From positions 40,155-87,917 of the forward strand of contig NZ_LJYG01000102.1 in assembly GCF_001440035.1 (NCBI RefSeq): a DNA stretch of 47,763 bases. Direction: 5' to 3'. The position numbers and the translations under genes were made by a program. Shown piece by piece: positions 24,747-33,275 of the stretch (its first letter is position 1; every line of letters begins with the position of its first letter). The notes beneath the pieces are model-generated. The model saw only the letters and a list, made by a program, of their open reading frames with translations, was not told where the DNA came from and ran no database searches. This DNA comes from Bradyrhizobium manausense (GTDB lineage Bacteria > Pseudomonadota > Alphaproteobacteria > Rhizobiales > Xanthobacteraceae).

Positions 24747-25492
24747 CTTTGGGGACGGGGGACTATGTTACCGCGGGCAATGCCATTGATCCGCGGCCGA
24801 TCTTGATCGTGACTGGACTTGTTCAGGAGGCCCGCATTGCCGCCGGCCCCGGGATGGCGGTCATTTGCTCGTCCAGCAGCCCGACGCAGTTGCGCGCGCT
24901 GCTGACGGTGGTTGATCCCCAGACGATTCGCGGCGTGATCTCGTTCGGCGTGGCCGGCGGGCTCGACCCGAGCTTGCGCTCCGGCGACGTCGTGGTGGCT
25001 TCAGAGGTGCTCTCGGGCGATGCCCGCTGGGCCGCCGGCCTGTCGCTCAGCGAGGACCTCATCGACAAGCTGACCTCCGGCCGCCGCCGGGTGGTGCGTG
25101 GCAGCCTCGCCGGTGCCGAGGAAGTGGTCACCGGCTCATCCTGCAAGGCGGCGTTGCATTCCGAGACCGGCGCCTTCGCCGTCGACATGGAGAGCCACAT
25201 CGCCGCCGCCTATGCCGCCGAGGCCGGCCTGCCCTTCGCCGCGGTCCGCGTCATCAGCGACCCCGCCCACCGCGCGTTGCCGGCGCTCGCCCGCGCCGCC
25301 ATCAAGCCCAATGGCCAGATCGACCTTGCTGCGGTCTTCCGCGGCATCGTCCGCAATCCGGCAACGCTCCATGCCCTGGTCTCCACAGGCCTCGACTTCA
25401 ACCGCGCGCTGCGCTCGCTTCGCGGCTGCCGCGATTTCCTGATCGGCACGGAGCTGGTCGACAGCGAGGCGCTGGTGGCGGAGACGATCTGA
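24743..25492 (+). CDS. hpnG: Adenosylhopane nucleosidase HpnG
   Basis: This encodes 249 residues of the nucleoside phosphorylase/nucleosidase family. Typical segments are ISFGVAGGLDPSLRSGDVVV and the substrate-binding VDMESHIAAAYAAEAGLPFAAVRVISD. HpnG removes adenine from adenosylhopane to give ribosylhopane. I chose GTG 24743 because it overlaps the shc stop (GTGA) and follows AGGGG; the frame opens earlier, within shc, only as a shadow. A strong terminator follows, closing the hpnC-to-hpnG operon. Confidence 0.93.
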   Translation: MTLGTGDYVTAGNAIDPRPILIVTGLVQEARIAAGPGMAVICSSSSPTQLRALLTVVDPQTIRGVISFGVAGGLDPSLRSGDVVVASEVLSGDARWAAGLSLSEDLIDKLTSGRRRVVRGSLAGAEEVVTGSSCKAALHSETGAFAVDMESHIAAAYAAEAGLPFAAVRVISDPAHRALPALARAAIKPNGQIDLAAVFRGIVRNPATLHALVSTGLDFNRALRSLRGCRDFLIGTELVDSEALVAETI

Positions 25493-25519
25493 GCGGTTTG
25501 TTCGAACCGAGAATACAGA

Positions 25520-25549
25520 AAAGGCCCGGTCGAGCGACCGGGCCTTTTT
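25520..25549 (+). terminator. Intrinsic terminator of the hopanoid operon
   Basis: AAAGGCCCGGTCG (25520-25532) is complementary to 25535-25547, with a run of five T at 25545-25549. It lies 27 bases after the hpnG stop. Confidence 0.92.
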
Positions 25550-25607
25550 GTTGGTGCCGTGGGCCGGGTGGAGCGCGCCGTCGCGAAGTGTGCGCGTCGC
25601 GATCGGC

Positions 25608-25649
25608 TCACAAGGCCGACATCGCTGCTTCGAGAATATCGAGCGCGCG
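25608..25649 (-). pseudogene. Displaced copy of the 3' end of pbfA
   Basis: Read on the minus strand, this segment encodes RALDILEAAMSAL and a stop, almost the same as the true C-terminus of the neighbouring pbfA gene (QALDILEAAMSGL and stop at 25750). A 27-base stretch is identical between 25617-25643 and 25759-25785, with more partial identity to its left. The palindromic repeat at 25649-25733 sits between the two copies. The copy ends exactly where the repeat begins, so it is a remnant, not a gene. Confidence 0.85.
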
Positions 25650-25733
25650 TAGCCCGGATGAAGCGAAAGCGAAATCCGGGATTGTGCCATAGGCACGTCG
25701 GCCCCGGATTACGCTGCGCTCCATCCGGGCTAC
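25649..25733. repeat. REP-like palindromic repeat, copy 1
   Basis: This begins GTAGCCCGGATG and ends CATCCGGGCTAC, an inverted repeat of about 12 bases with an inner pair around AATCCGGG/CCCGGATT. Two related copies are at 43072-43153 and 46013-46057. It is an intergenic palindromic element, likely mobilised in trans or spread by recombination; it encodes nothing. Confidence 0.9.
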
Positions 25734-25749
25734 GGAAGAAGGAAGGGGC

Positions 25750-27108
25750 CTACAACCCCGACATCGCTGCTTCGAGAATATCGAGAGCCTGGTCGAGCTC
25801 GTCCCGCGAGATCGTCAGCGGCGGGCATAGCGTGACCACGTTGCCGCCGCCGAGCTTGAAACTGAGACCTGCTTCCAGGCAGCGATACAACAGGCGCTCC
25901 GCGCGCGCGTTGGCATGAAGCTCGTCGCGGCGGCCGATCTCGACGCCGAGATAGAGGCCTGCGCCGCGCACCTCTGATATCAGGTTGTACCGCTCTGCCA
26001 TCGATCGCAGCCGTTCGAGCGCGTGTGCGCCGAGCACGCGCGCCGTGGTGAGCAGCTGCTCGTCCTCGATCACATCGAGCGTGGCGAGCGCCGCAGCGCA
26101 GCCGACCGGGCTCTTCTCGTGGGTGTAGTGGCCGAGCGCGCCCTCGGGCACCACGTCGAGATCGGCCCGCGCCACGATCGCTGCCATCGGCATGATGCCG
26201 CCGCCGAGACCCTTGCCGAGCACCAGAATGTCGGGTGTGGTATCAGTCTGCTCGCAGACGAACATGGTCCCGGTGCGGCCGAGGCAGCTCGGCACCTCGT
26301 CGAAGATCAGGAGCGCCCCGTGCCGGTCGCAGCTCGCGCGCACGCGTGGCCAGAAACCTGATGGTGGCAGCTCGACCGTGGTCCAGCGCATCGGCTCGGC
26401 GATCACGGCCGCGACGTCGCCCTGCACCTCGAGGATATAATCGATGTAGTCGGCGAGGCGTTCATGCGCGCGGCCGTCCTGTCCGAAGAAGCGCGCGGCG
26501 AGGCCCGGCGGCGGCACATGCTCCGTGCCCGGCAGCAGCGGGCCGGCGCCGCGCCGGAACAGCGCTTCGCCGCCGATCGAGACCGCGTCGAGATTGGCGC
26601 CGTGGAAAGCATCCCACATCGACAGGGTCTTGTGTCGCCCCGTCGCATAGCGGGCAAGCTTCAGGGCCATGCCGATGGCGGCTGAGCCGCTGGGAGCCAG
26701 CAGCACTTTCTCGAGTGAACCGGGCGCCAGCTCGGCGAGGCGCCGGGCGAGGTCGATGGCGGATCTGTTGGTATAGCGGCGCGGGCAGAAGGGCAGGGTA
26801 TCGAGTTGCGACTTGATGGCCGCCACGACGCGAGGATGACCGTAGCCGACCTGATGCACGCTGTTGCCGTGGAAATCGAGGATGCGCCGGCCCTGGAGAT
26901 CGACGATGTGGCTGCCTTCGGCGCCAGTCGCCACGTTCAGGCACGGCGTCGACAGCGACTGTCGCAGGAACCAGCGCTCATCCTCGTCGAGCCATTGCTG
27001 GGTCTGCGCGTCGAGATGGCGCTGCTGGAATGCAAGTCGCTCCGCCGATAGATTGACGTCGCCCTCGGCGGCGCTCATGTCGGACGTGCTCATGTCGGAC
27101 AAGCTCAT
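25750..27108 (-). CDS. pbfA: PLP-dependent (R)-1-hydroxy-2-aminoethylphosphonate ammonia-lyase-type enzyme
   Basis: This encodes 452 residues of the class III aminotransferase fold. PLP-binding features are SGSAAIGMALK, an Asp in LLIFDEVPSCLGRTG and Lys299 in LVLGKGLGGG. In general annotation it would be called an aminotransferase, but its place between phosphonate transport genes and directly after phnX fits PbfA, which eliminates ammonia from (R)-1-hydroxy-2-aminoethylphosphonate to give phosphonoacetaldehyde. A PhnW-type transaminase would have different family features, but I cannot align them here. The start ATG 27108 overlaps the phnX stop (ATGA). A displaced copy of its 3' end lies just beyond it. 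Confidence 0.78.
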   Translation of the reverse strand: MSLSDMSTSDMSAAEGDVNLSAERLAFQQRHLDAQTQQWLDEDERWFLRQSLSTPCLNVATGAEGSHIVDLQGRRILDFHGNSVHQVGYGHPRVVAAIKSQLDTLPFCPRRYTNRSAIDLARRLAELAPGSLEKVLLAPSGSAAIGMALKLARYATGRHKTLSMWDAFHGANLDAVSIGGEALFRRGAGPLLPGTEHVPPPGLAARFFGQDGRAHERLADYIDYILEVQGDVAAVIAEPMRWTTVELPPSGFWPRVRASCDRHGALLIFDEVPSCLGRTGTMFVCEQTDTTPDILVLGKGLGGGIMPMAAIVARADLDVVPEGALGHYTHEKSPVGCAAALATLDVIEDEQLLTTARVLGAHALERLRSMAERYNLISEVRGAGLYLGVEIGRRDELHANARAERLLYRCLEAGLSFKLGGGNVVTLCPPLTISRDELDQALDILEAAMSGL

Positions 27109-27920
27109 GGCCGCTCTCCGCGGGCCAGCCGGCCCTCGATCGCTGCGATGACAGGGATGATGTCGGCGACGCCGTCGATCACGTAATGGGCGCCGGCGTC
27201 CGTCAGCCGCTCGATTGCGGCCGCGCGCCGCGCGGCGAAGGCTTGCGGCGGCAACGCCGCCGTGTCGGCCAGCGACAAGCCGAACTCGTTGCCGGTGACG
27301 GCAACGCCGACGGTCCAGCAGCCGCCGTTGAGGCCTTCCTTGATCCCGACGCCGGTGTCGTCGACCTTGACGCAGCTCCAGGCCGGCCAGACCGCGAGCT
27401 CCAGGAAGGCCTTGTAGAGCATGAACGGCGTCGGCCGGCCATCGGGCGTGTCGCCGGTGCAAACGATGCTGTCGGGCGCATAGCCTTGCGCGGCCGCGAC
27501 CGGAATGACCTCGGCCATGATCTCGCGCGTGTAGCCGGTACTGGAGCCGATCTTCAGGCCGCGGCGCCGCAGGTGAGCGACAGCCTCAGCCACGCCCGGG
27601 ATCAGGTCGGCGTAGCGGGCGGCGACCTCGACATTCATCGGCACGAACACCTGATAGAGCGCATCGATGTCGGCTTCGGTCGGCTCGTGCCCATGCTTGT
27701 CGCGCCAGGCGGCGGTGATCCGCGGCAGGCGCATGAGGGCGGCGATGTGCGGGCGCTTGGCCATGCCCATAGGCCCGCGTGCCTCGTCGACGGTGATGGT
27801 CACGCCGAAGCGCGCGAATGCCTCGACGAACACGCCCATCGGGGCCAGCGAGCCGTGGTCCACCGTCGTGCCGGCCCAGTCGAACACCACGGCCCTGACG
27901 TGCTCGAACGTATCGCTCAT
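27105..27920 (-). CDS. phnX: Phosphonoacetaldehyde hydrolase
   Basis: This encodes 271 residues of the HAD superfamily. The nucleophile motif is VVFDWAGTTVDHGSLAP (first Asp attacks phosphorus), the Schiff-base Lys is in GPMGMAKRPHIAAL, and late acidic residues appear in VKVDDTGVGIKEGLNGG. PhnX cleaves phosphonoacetaldehyde to acetaldehyde and phosphate in the cytoplasm, the final step of AEP degradation. It overlaps the FAD oxidoreductase gene before it and pbfA after it by four bases each, so the three are translated together. Identification is strong from the motifs alone. Confidence 0.95.
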   Translation of the reverse strand: MSDTFEHVRAVVFDWAGTTVDHGSLAPMGVFVEAFARFGVTITVDEARGPMGMAKRPHIAALMRLPRITAAWRDKHGHEPTEADIDALYQVFVPMNVEVAARYADLIPGVAEAVAHLRRRGLKIGSSTGYTREIMAEVIPVAAAQGYAPDSIVCTGDTPDGRPTPFMLYKAFLELAVWPAWSCVKVDDTGVGIKEGLNGGCWTVGVAVTGNEFGLSLADTAALPPQAFAARRAAAIERLTDAGAHYVIDGVADIIPVIAAIEGRLARGERP

Positions 27921-29068
27921 GCCGCTCGGCTCCCGGATGTCAGTTCGTCAATGACTTCCTCGGCAATCGCAAACGAGGTGCTGGCGCCGGTGCCGCTGGT
28001 GATCATGACGAGGCGCACGGTTTGAGATGGGCGATCGATCAGCATCAGCCGGTCAGACGCCGAAGCGTAAGTGCCGATCCAGCGCTCGCGGATGACGGGT
28101 GTTGGCCAGGCCAGGACCTGCCGGAATTCGTCCATGATCAACTCGTCCACCGCTTCAGGACCGAACGGGTCCGGCGTCGCGTCATAGTGATGGGAATCCC
28201 CGACGACGAGCGAGCCATCCTCGCTCTGCACGGCGATCAGATGCACACCGTTGGCCAGATGCTCGCCCTGCTCGGATTCAAGTCGCTGCTTCAGCGCGGC
28301 CGCCTCCGGCAGTTCGGCGTAGCCGAGATAGCGCACGAGGCCGAGGTCCGACATCACGGCCGCGTTGAAGCGCGGCGTCGTGCTCGCGGACGCGACCCGC
28401 AGCATGTGCAGCTTGCAGCGGACGAGGCCGTAAGCGCTGATGCGTTCCGGATAGAGGCTCAGGAAATCGTCGCCGGGGCAGACCACGCAGAGCCGGGCGC
28501 GGACCGGCCCGCGCGTGGTGTCGATGTCAGGCGGGGCGACCTCCCTGGCCAGCGTCTGATACAGGAAGGTGACGCCGTGCACCTCGGCGAGCCACTTCGC
28601 CAGCGCCGGCACGGCAATGCGCGACTCCACCCGCAAATCGTGCGGGCTCGCCAGCACGGCTTGCAGATCGTCGGTGCGCAGCATCGGGAAGCGGCGGCCC
28701 GCCTCAAGCGGGCTCAGAAGCTCGCAACCTTCGCCCATCTCGGTGGCGCGGAACGCCTCGAGCACCGCCGCGGCTTCCGGCCGTCGCACCGCGACCGCAA
28801 GCCCGGCATGCTCGATCCTGATGCCCGCGGCCGCGGCCACTTCGGCCCAGACCTGCCGCGACCGCATCGCCCGCTGCCAGCACTGGCCGCGTTGCTGCCC
28901 GGTGACGGTGACGAAGCCGAAATTGCGGATCGAGGCACCGTTCGCCCTTGCGTCGCGCTCGATGACCACGACCCGCAGGCCGCGGCGCACGCCCGCAAGC
29001 GCGTGGGCCAGACCACAGATGCCGCCGCCGATCACGGCCAGATCGAATTCGTCCCCGGACACGCTCAC
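27917..29068 (-). CDS. FAD-dependent oxidoreductase of the phosphonate cluster (DAO family, TIGR03364-like)
   Basis: This encodes 383 residues of the D-amino-acid-oxidase/glycine oxidase fold. The FAD motif is DLAVIGGGICGLAHALAG near the N-terminus, followed by GASIRNFGFVTVTGQQ, which I recall as typical of the family that accompanies phnX and AEP transport genes. It probably oxidises AEP or an N-methylated AEP to phosphonoacetaldehyde (PbfD-type activity); substrate choice is inferred. I chose GTG 29068, which overlaps the permease stop (GTGA) and follows GGAG; GTG 29080 is the alternative. No PhnW transaminase gene is present, so this enzyme may supply phosphonoacetaldehyde. Confidence 0.83.
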   Translation of the reverse strand: MSVSGDEFDLAVIGGGICGLAHALAGVRRGLRVVVIERDARANGASIRNFGFVTVTGQQRGQCWQRAMRSRQVWAEVAAAAGIRIEHAGLAVAVRRPEAAAVLEAFRATEMGEGCELLSPLEAGRRFPMLRTDDLQAVLASPHDLRVESRIAVPALAKWLAEVHGVTFLYQTLAREVAPPDIDTTRGPVRARLCVVCPGDDFLSLYPERISAYGLVRCKLHMLRVASASTTPRFNAAVMSDLGLVRYLGYAELPEAAALKQRLESEQGEHLANGVHLIAVQSEDGSLVVGDSHHYDATPDPFGPEAVDELIMDEFRQVLAWPTPVIRERWIGTYASASDRLMLIDRPSQTVRLVMITSGTGASTSFAIAEEVIDELTSGSRAA

Positions 29069-30783
29069 CGTTTTCTCCACATCTGCGCGCGCGCAAGATA
29101 GCCCTGCGTGAGTAACATATAGATGGTGCGTGTGACGGCCGCTGTGGCGAACACCACCATGGCCATGGCTGCCGCCGGGGCCACGTCGCCCGCGTCATCC
29201 ATGTTGAGCACGGCGATGGCCGCAAGCGTCGTGTGCGGCGCGTAGATGAAGACCACCGCTGATACGGTCGTCATCGCGTTCACGAACAGGTACATGGCGA
29301 TATCAAGCACGGCCGGCAGGCAGACCGGCAAGGTCACGCGCATGAAGGTACGCCAGAACGGCACCTTGAGCGATGCCGAAACGGTCTCGAACTCCTGGTC
29401 GATCTGCTTGAGCGCCGTCACCGCGGTCAGGTGCGAGACCGAGTAGAAATGCGAGATGGTGCAGATGACGAGGATGGCCATCGTGCCGTAGATGAAGTTC
29501 AGCGGATTGGCCGGGTTGTTGAAGAAGAAGATGTAGCCGAGGCCAAGCACCAGCCCGGGAACGGCCAAGGGAAGCAGCGCGAGAAACTGCACGAAGCCTC
29601 TGATGGCGCGAAAGCGCGGGGTCTTCTCGACCAGATAGGCGCCGGTAAAGATCACCGCGGTCCCGAACAGCGCGGTGAGCCCGGCCATGACCAGCGAGTT
29701 GAAATAGCTGCGCCAGCCGCCGCCATCCATCATGTCGAAGTCGAAGTTCTTCAAGCTGGGCGTCAGATTGTAGGGCCAGAGCGTCGCGATCGAGGCGAAG
29801 AAGGACACGCCGAGAATGACCAGGATCGCGAACGCGATCAGCGAGCAGATCGCCAGCATGGCGCGATCGATCGTGGCGTCGGGCTTGGGCGCATACGGCA
29901 CGGCGCGCGCGGAGAGCAGCGCCAATTGGCGCCGCTGCATCAGCTGGTCGACGACGAAGGCCAGCGCCGCCGGCAACAGCAGGATCAGGCCGACCACCGC
30001 GCCCATCTGGAAATTCTGCTGCCCGACCACCTGCTTGTAGATGTCGGTCGCGAGCACGTTGAACTTGCCGCCGATGACCTTGGGCACGCCGAAATCGGTG
30101 ATGACAAGGGTAAAGACGACGAAGACCGCGCTGATCAGTCCGTAGCGTGCGCCAGGAATGGTCACCGTCCAGAAGGTGCGGTGCGAACTTGCCCGCAACG
30201 CTTCCGCGGCCTCGTACAGACGCGCGTCCGAAATCGCCAGCGCCGTGGTGATGATGATGAGCGCGTGCGGGAAGGTCCAGAACACCTCGCCCATGACGAT
30301 GCCGATCGGGCCGTAGATCGATGCGCCGAACAGCATCCATTTGACGAGGCCCTGGTTGCCGAACAGGTAGACGAGGCTGATCGCGGGCAGCAGCGAGGGC
30401 GCGAGTATCGGGATTTGCGCGATGATGCGGAACAGTCCGCGCCCCGGCATGCAGGTGCGGGTCAGCCCATAGGCGTAGACGAAGGCGAGCAGAACGCAGA
30501 TGAACGTGCTCAGCAGCGAGACCCAGATCGAGTGCCAGATCGAATTGGCCAGCGCTGGACTGGCGAAATAGGCCTGGAAATTGGCGAGGCCGACGAAGCT
30601 GCCATCAGCCGCCTGGAAGCTCTTGGACAGCAGCGCCCAGAGCGGCAATAGCACGGTGACGATCAACCAGAGACCGAGCGCGACCACTGCGCCGCGCATG
30701 ATCCAGTCGTCGCGCCCGAGCTTCTGCCGCAGCGGTGCGATCGCAGCGGCACGGTCCGGCAGACTCAGCGTCTCGGTCGTCAT
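29065..30783 (-). CDS. 2-aminoethylphosphonate ABC transporter, fused permease
   Basis: This encodes 572 residues containing two binding-protein-dependent permease units in one chain, each with about six TM helices. Each half has an EAA-type loop that contacts the ATPase: EAAEALRASSHRTFWTVTIPG in the first and ETVSASLKVPFWRTFMRVTLP in the second. This fused form is typical of iron(III)/spermidine-type and PhnU2-type AEP importers (TIGR03262-like, recalled). It sits in the inner membrane and works with the ATPase and binding protein encoded upstream. The start is ATG 30783, 16 bases after the ATPase stop. Confidence 0.9.
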   Translation of the reverse strand: MTTETLSLPDRAAAIAPLRQKLGRDDWIMRGAVVALGLWLIVTVLLPLWALLSKSFQAADGSFVGLANFQAYFASPALANSIWHSIWVSLLSTFICVLLAFVYAYGLTRTCMPGRGLFRIIAQIPILAPSLLPAISLVYLFGNQGLVKWMLFGASIYGPIGIVMGEVFWTFPHALIIITTALAISDARLYEAAEALRASSHRTFWTVTIPGARYGLISAVFVVFTLVITDFGVPKVIGGKFNVLATDIYKQVVGQQNFQMGAVVGLILLLPAALAFVVDQLMQRRQLALLSARAVPYAPKPDATIDRAMLAICSLIAFAILVILGVSFFASIATLWPYNLTPSLKNFDFDMMDGGGWRSYFNSLVMAGLTALFGTAVIFTGAYLVEKTPRFRAIRGFVQFLALLPLAVPGLVLGLGYIFFFNNPANPLNFIYGTMAILVICTISHFYSVSHLTAVTALKQIDQEFETVSASLKVPFWRTFMRVTLPVCLPAVLDIAMYLFVNAMTTVSAVVFIYAPHTTLAAIAVLNMDDAGDVAPAAAMAMVVFATAAVTRTIYMLLTQGYLARAQMWRKR

Positions 30784-30799
30784 CGCTGCTGTCCCGTGT

Positions 30800-31903
30800 C
30801 TAGGCCGGCGCGGAGCGCGGTTGGGCAAATACGCGCAACCGCTGCGGCGGCAGTGCGACCTCGATGGTCGCGCCCGAGGAAATGCCGAGGTCGCGCACGG
30901 CGTTGATGGAAAAGTCCGCCGAGAAATTCAGGTTGGTGCCGCTCGCATGCAGGGTCGTCGCGAAATGATTGCCGATGAATTCCATCACGCCGACCTGGAC
31001 CGAGAGGCGATTGTCCGCATGCTCGCCGATGTCGCGCACCACCACGTCCTCCGGCCGAAGGCAGACCGTGACGGCCGCGCCCTCGGCGAGCGGCACTTCC
31101 TCGCCGAAATCGAGCACGGCCCCGCTGACATCAGCGCGCTTGCTGGTGACGAGGCGTCCTTCCAGAAAGTTCATCTTGCCGACGAAGTCGGCGACGAAAG
31201 CCGTCGCCGGGCGGCCGTAGATCTCGTCGGGCGTGCCGACCTGCTCGATCCTGCCATGGCTCATCACCACGATCCGGTCGGACATGGTGAGCGCCTCCTC
31301 CTGATCGTGGGTCACCATGATCGTCGTCAGCTTGAGGCGTTGCTGCAGGTCGCGGATCTCGCCGCGCAGGCGCGCCCGGACGCGGGCGTCGAGGGCGGAC
31401 AGCGGTTCGTCCAGCAGCAGCAGGCCGGGCGATAGCGCCAGCGCGCGGGCGAGTGCGACGCGCTGCTGCTGTCCGCCCGAGAGCTGCGCCGGATATTTGC
31501 CGGCCTGCTCGGGCAGGCCGACGAGTTCGAGCAGCTCCTTGACCCGTTTGTCGATCGCGATGCGCGGCGTGCCTGCGGAGACAAGGCCGTAGGCGACGTT
31601 GTCCTTGATCGTCAGGTTCGGGAACAGTGCGTAGGACTGAAACACGATGCCGAAATCGCGCTTGGCCACCGGCAATGTCGAGATATCTAGTCCGCCTTGA
31701 TGGATCGACCCCGTGGTCTGCACGTCGAGGCCGGAGATGGCGCGGAGCAGCGTGGTCTTGCCGCAGCCGGACGGCCCGAGGAATGAGACGAACTCGCCCG
31801 GCATGACGTCGAGATCGACGGCGTCGAGTGCGGTGAACGCGCCGAACTTTTTCGAGAGGTTGCGGATGCGGAGATAGGGCACCGTCGCTGGCGTGCTGTC
31901 CAT
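30800..31903 (-). CDS. 2-aminoethylphosphonate ABC transporter, ATPase subunit
   Basis: This encodes 367 residues. The Walker A motif is GPSGCGKTT, the signature is LSGGQQQRVALARAL, Walker B is LLLLDEPLSALD and the switch His is in MVTHDQEEA. The C-terminal 120 residues form a TOBE-like regulatory domain, as in the MalK/PotA subfamily. It powers uptake through the fused permease. I chose ATG 31903 (MDSTPATV) behind GGGA; ATG 31918 would add five residues. It lies between the binding-protein and permease genes of a single minus-strand operon. PhnT-type naming would fit. Confidence 0.9.
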   Translation of the reverse strand: MDSTPATVPYLRIRNLSKKFGAFTALDAVDLDVMPGEFVSFLGPSGCGKTTLLRAISGLDVQTTGSIHQGGLDISTLPVAKRDFGIVFQSYALFPNLTIKDNVAYGLVSAGTPRIAIDKRVKELLELVGLPEQAGKYPAQLSGGQQQRVALARALALSPGLLLLDEPLSALDARVRARLRGEIRDLQQRLKLTTIMVTHDQEEALTMSDRIVVMSHGRIEQVGTPDEIYGRPATAFVADFVGKMNFLEGRLVTSKRADVSGAVLDFGEEVPLAEGAAVTVCLRPEDVVVRDIGEHADNRLSVQVGVMEFIGNHFATTLHASGTNLNFSADFSINAVRDLGISSGATIEVALPPQRLRVFAQPRSAPA

Positions 31904-32007
31904 TGGTCTGTCCCGCATTGACCGGCGGTGCCCATGCACCGCCGGGTTCGTCGCCCCGGAAATCCTCGGCTCAGATCCCTCAGTTCGGACTCTTCAATTC
32001 AGGTGCT

Positions 32008-33042
32008 TCAATTCTTGGGCTCGGACTTGCCGTCATAGCGCTTGCTCCACTCCGCCAGGATCTTGTCGCGGTTCTCCGCGGCCCAGGCGAAGTCGTTCTT
32101 GATCAGCATCTTGTCGACATCATCCTGGACGAACTCCAGGGAGCTTGCGATGCCCGGCAACGCGACGATGGCGAAGTTCTCGGCGTAGAGCTTGTTGGCC
32201 TCCGGCGTCACCGCCCAGTCGGCCAGCTTCTTCGCCGCATCCACCTCCTTGGTCGTCTTCATGATGCCGATCGCCTCCATGTCCCAGCCGAGGCCTTCCT
32301 TGGGCAGGACGATGCTGATCGGCGCGCCGCCCTTCTTGGTCTTGTTGGCGCGATATTCGAACGAGAGGCCGATCGTGTACTCGCCGGCGGCGGCCTGCCG
32401 GCACGGCTTGGAGCCGGAATGGGTGTAGGCCGCGATGTTCTTGTGCAGCTCGTCCATGTACTTCCAGCCGCCGTCCCAGCCGAACATCTGAAGCCAGGCG
32501 GAGACCATCAGAAACCCGGTCCCCGACGAGGCCGGGTTCGGCATGGCGATCTGTCCCTGGTAGACCGGCTTGGTCAGATCGGCCCAGGACGCAGGCTCGG
32601 GCAGGTTCTTCTTGCCTGCTTCCACGGTGTTGACGCAGAAGGCGGATGCCCAGACATCCATGCCCACCCATTCCGGCGTAGCGGCTGGATCACGCATCTT
32701 GGCGTCGACCTTGTCGAGACCGACAGGCGCGTAAGGCATCAGCATGCCTTCCTTCTGCAGCAGCATCAGCGAGGTTGCGGCAAGACCCATGACCACATCG
32801 GCCTTGGGGTTTGCCTTCTCCGCAAGGAGTTTTGCGGTGATGATGCCGGTGGAGTCGCGAACCCAGAGGATGTTGATGCCGGGATTGGCCTTCTCGAAGG
32901 CGGCCTTGTAGGGCTTGATCTGGTCGGCCTCCAAGGCCGTGTAAACGGTGAGGTCTGCCGCGCGAGCTGTCGTGGCGAGGCAGAACATGGCGGCGATCGA
33001 CGCAACAGCGCATCGCAGACCGGTTGTCGTGCACAGGTTCAT
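32008..33042 (-). CDS. 2-aminoethylphosphonate ABC transporter, periplasmic binding protein
   Basis: This encodes 344 residues with a signal peptide (CAVASIAAMFCLATTARA, cleaved near residue 29). A type 2 periplasmic binding fold follows, starting ADLTVYTALEADQIKPYKAAF, which resembles iron(III)-type and PhnS2 (TIGR03261-like, recalled) binding proteins. It captures AEP in the periplasm for the permease. ATG 33042 was chosen because GGAG lies eight bases upstream; ATG 33054 is possible. As first structural gene of the operon, it follows a 230-base control region with a LysR-type operator. The substrate assignment rests on the neighbours, which all fit phosphonate use. Confidence 0.88.
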   Translation of the reverse strand: MNLCTTTGLRCAVASIAAMFCLATTARAADLTVYTALEADQIKPYKAAFEKANPGINILWVRDSTGIITAKLLAEKANPKADVVMGLAATSLMLLQKEGMLMPYAPVGLDKVDAKMRDPAATPEWVGMDVWASAFCVNTVEAGKKNLPEPASWADLTKPVYQGQIAMPNPASSGTGFLMVSAWLQMFGWDGGWKYMDELHKNIAAYTHSGSKPCRQAAAGEYTIGLSFEYRANKTKKGGAPISIVLPKEGLGWDMEAIGIMKTTKEVDAAKKLADWAVTPEANKLYAENFAIVALPGIASSLEFVQDDVDKMLIKNDFAWAAENRDKILAEWSKRYDGKSEPKN

Positions 33043-33175
33043 GTCGGGCTCCATCGATGTTGGCCAGGGGCCGGCGCCGTCAGGGCAGGGAACCCGGTAT
33101 TGTTAGATGACATTCCCGTGACGCGCATGTCGGATTTTGTGCACGGCGCGCCTCGATTGCTGTGTCGCTGCACAT

Positions 33176-33207
33176 CTTGAGTGCAGTATCGGCTCAAGTG
33201 CACTGCA
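33176..33207 (-). promoter_or_regulatory. Candidate LysR-type operator for the AEP operon
   Basis: CTTGAG (33176-33181), 11 bases, then CTCAAG (33193-33198) is a perfect inverted repeat with the T-N11-A geometry of LysR-family sites. A second, overlapping inverted repeat TGCAGT (33182-33187) and ACTGCA (33202-33207) shares the centre. It lies about 134-165 bases before the binding-protein start, between it and the lysR gene. Confidence 0.6.
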
Positions 33208-33275
33208 ACTTCGGGACCGGGGAAGCGGTCACCTGGCACCGCCGGGGCCGGGCCTGGTCGAGGGATAGGCCATCG

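Noticed and set aside
27109..27462. Upstream extension of the pbfA frame
   Set aside because: It lies inside phnX in another frame; the ATGA overlap at 27105-27108 gives a natural start.
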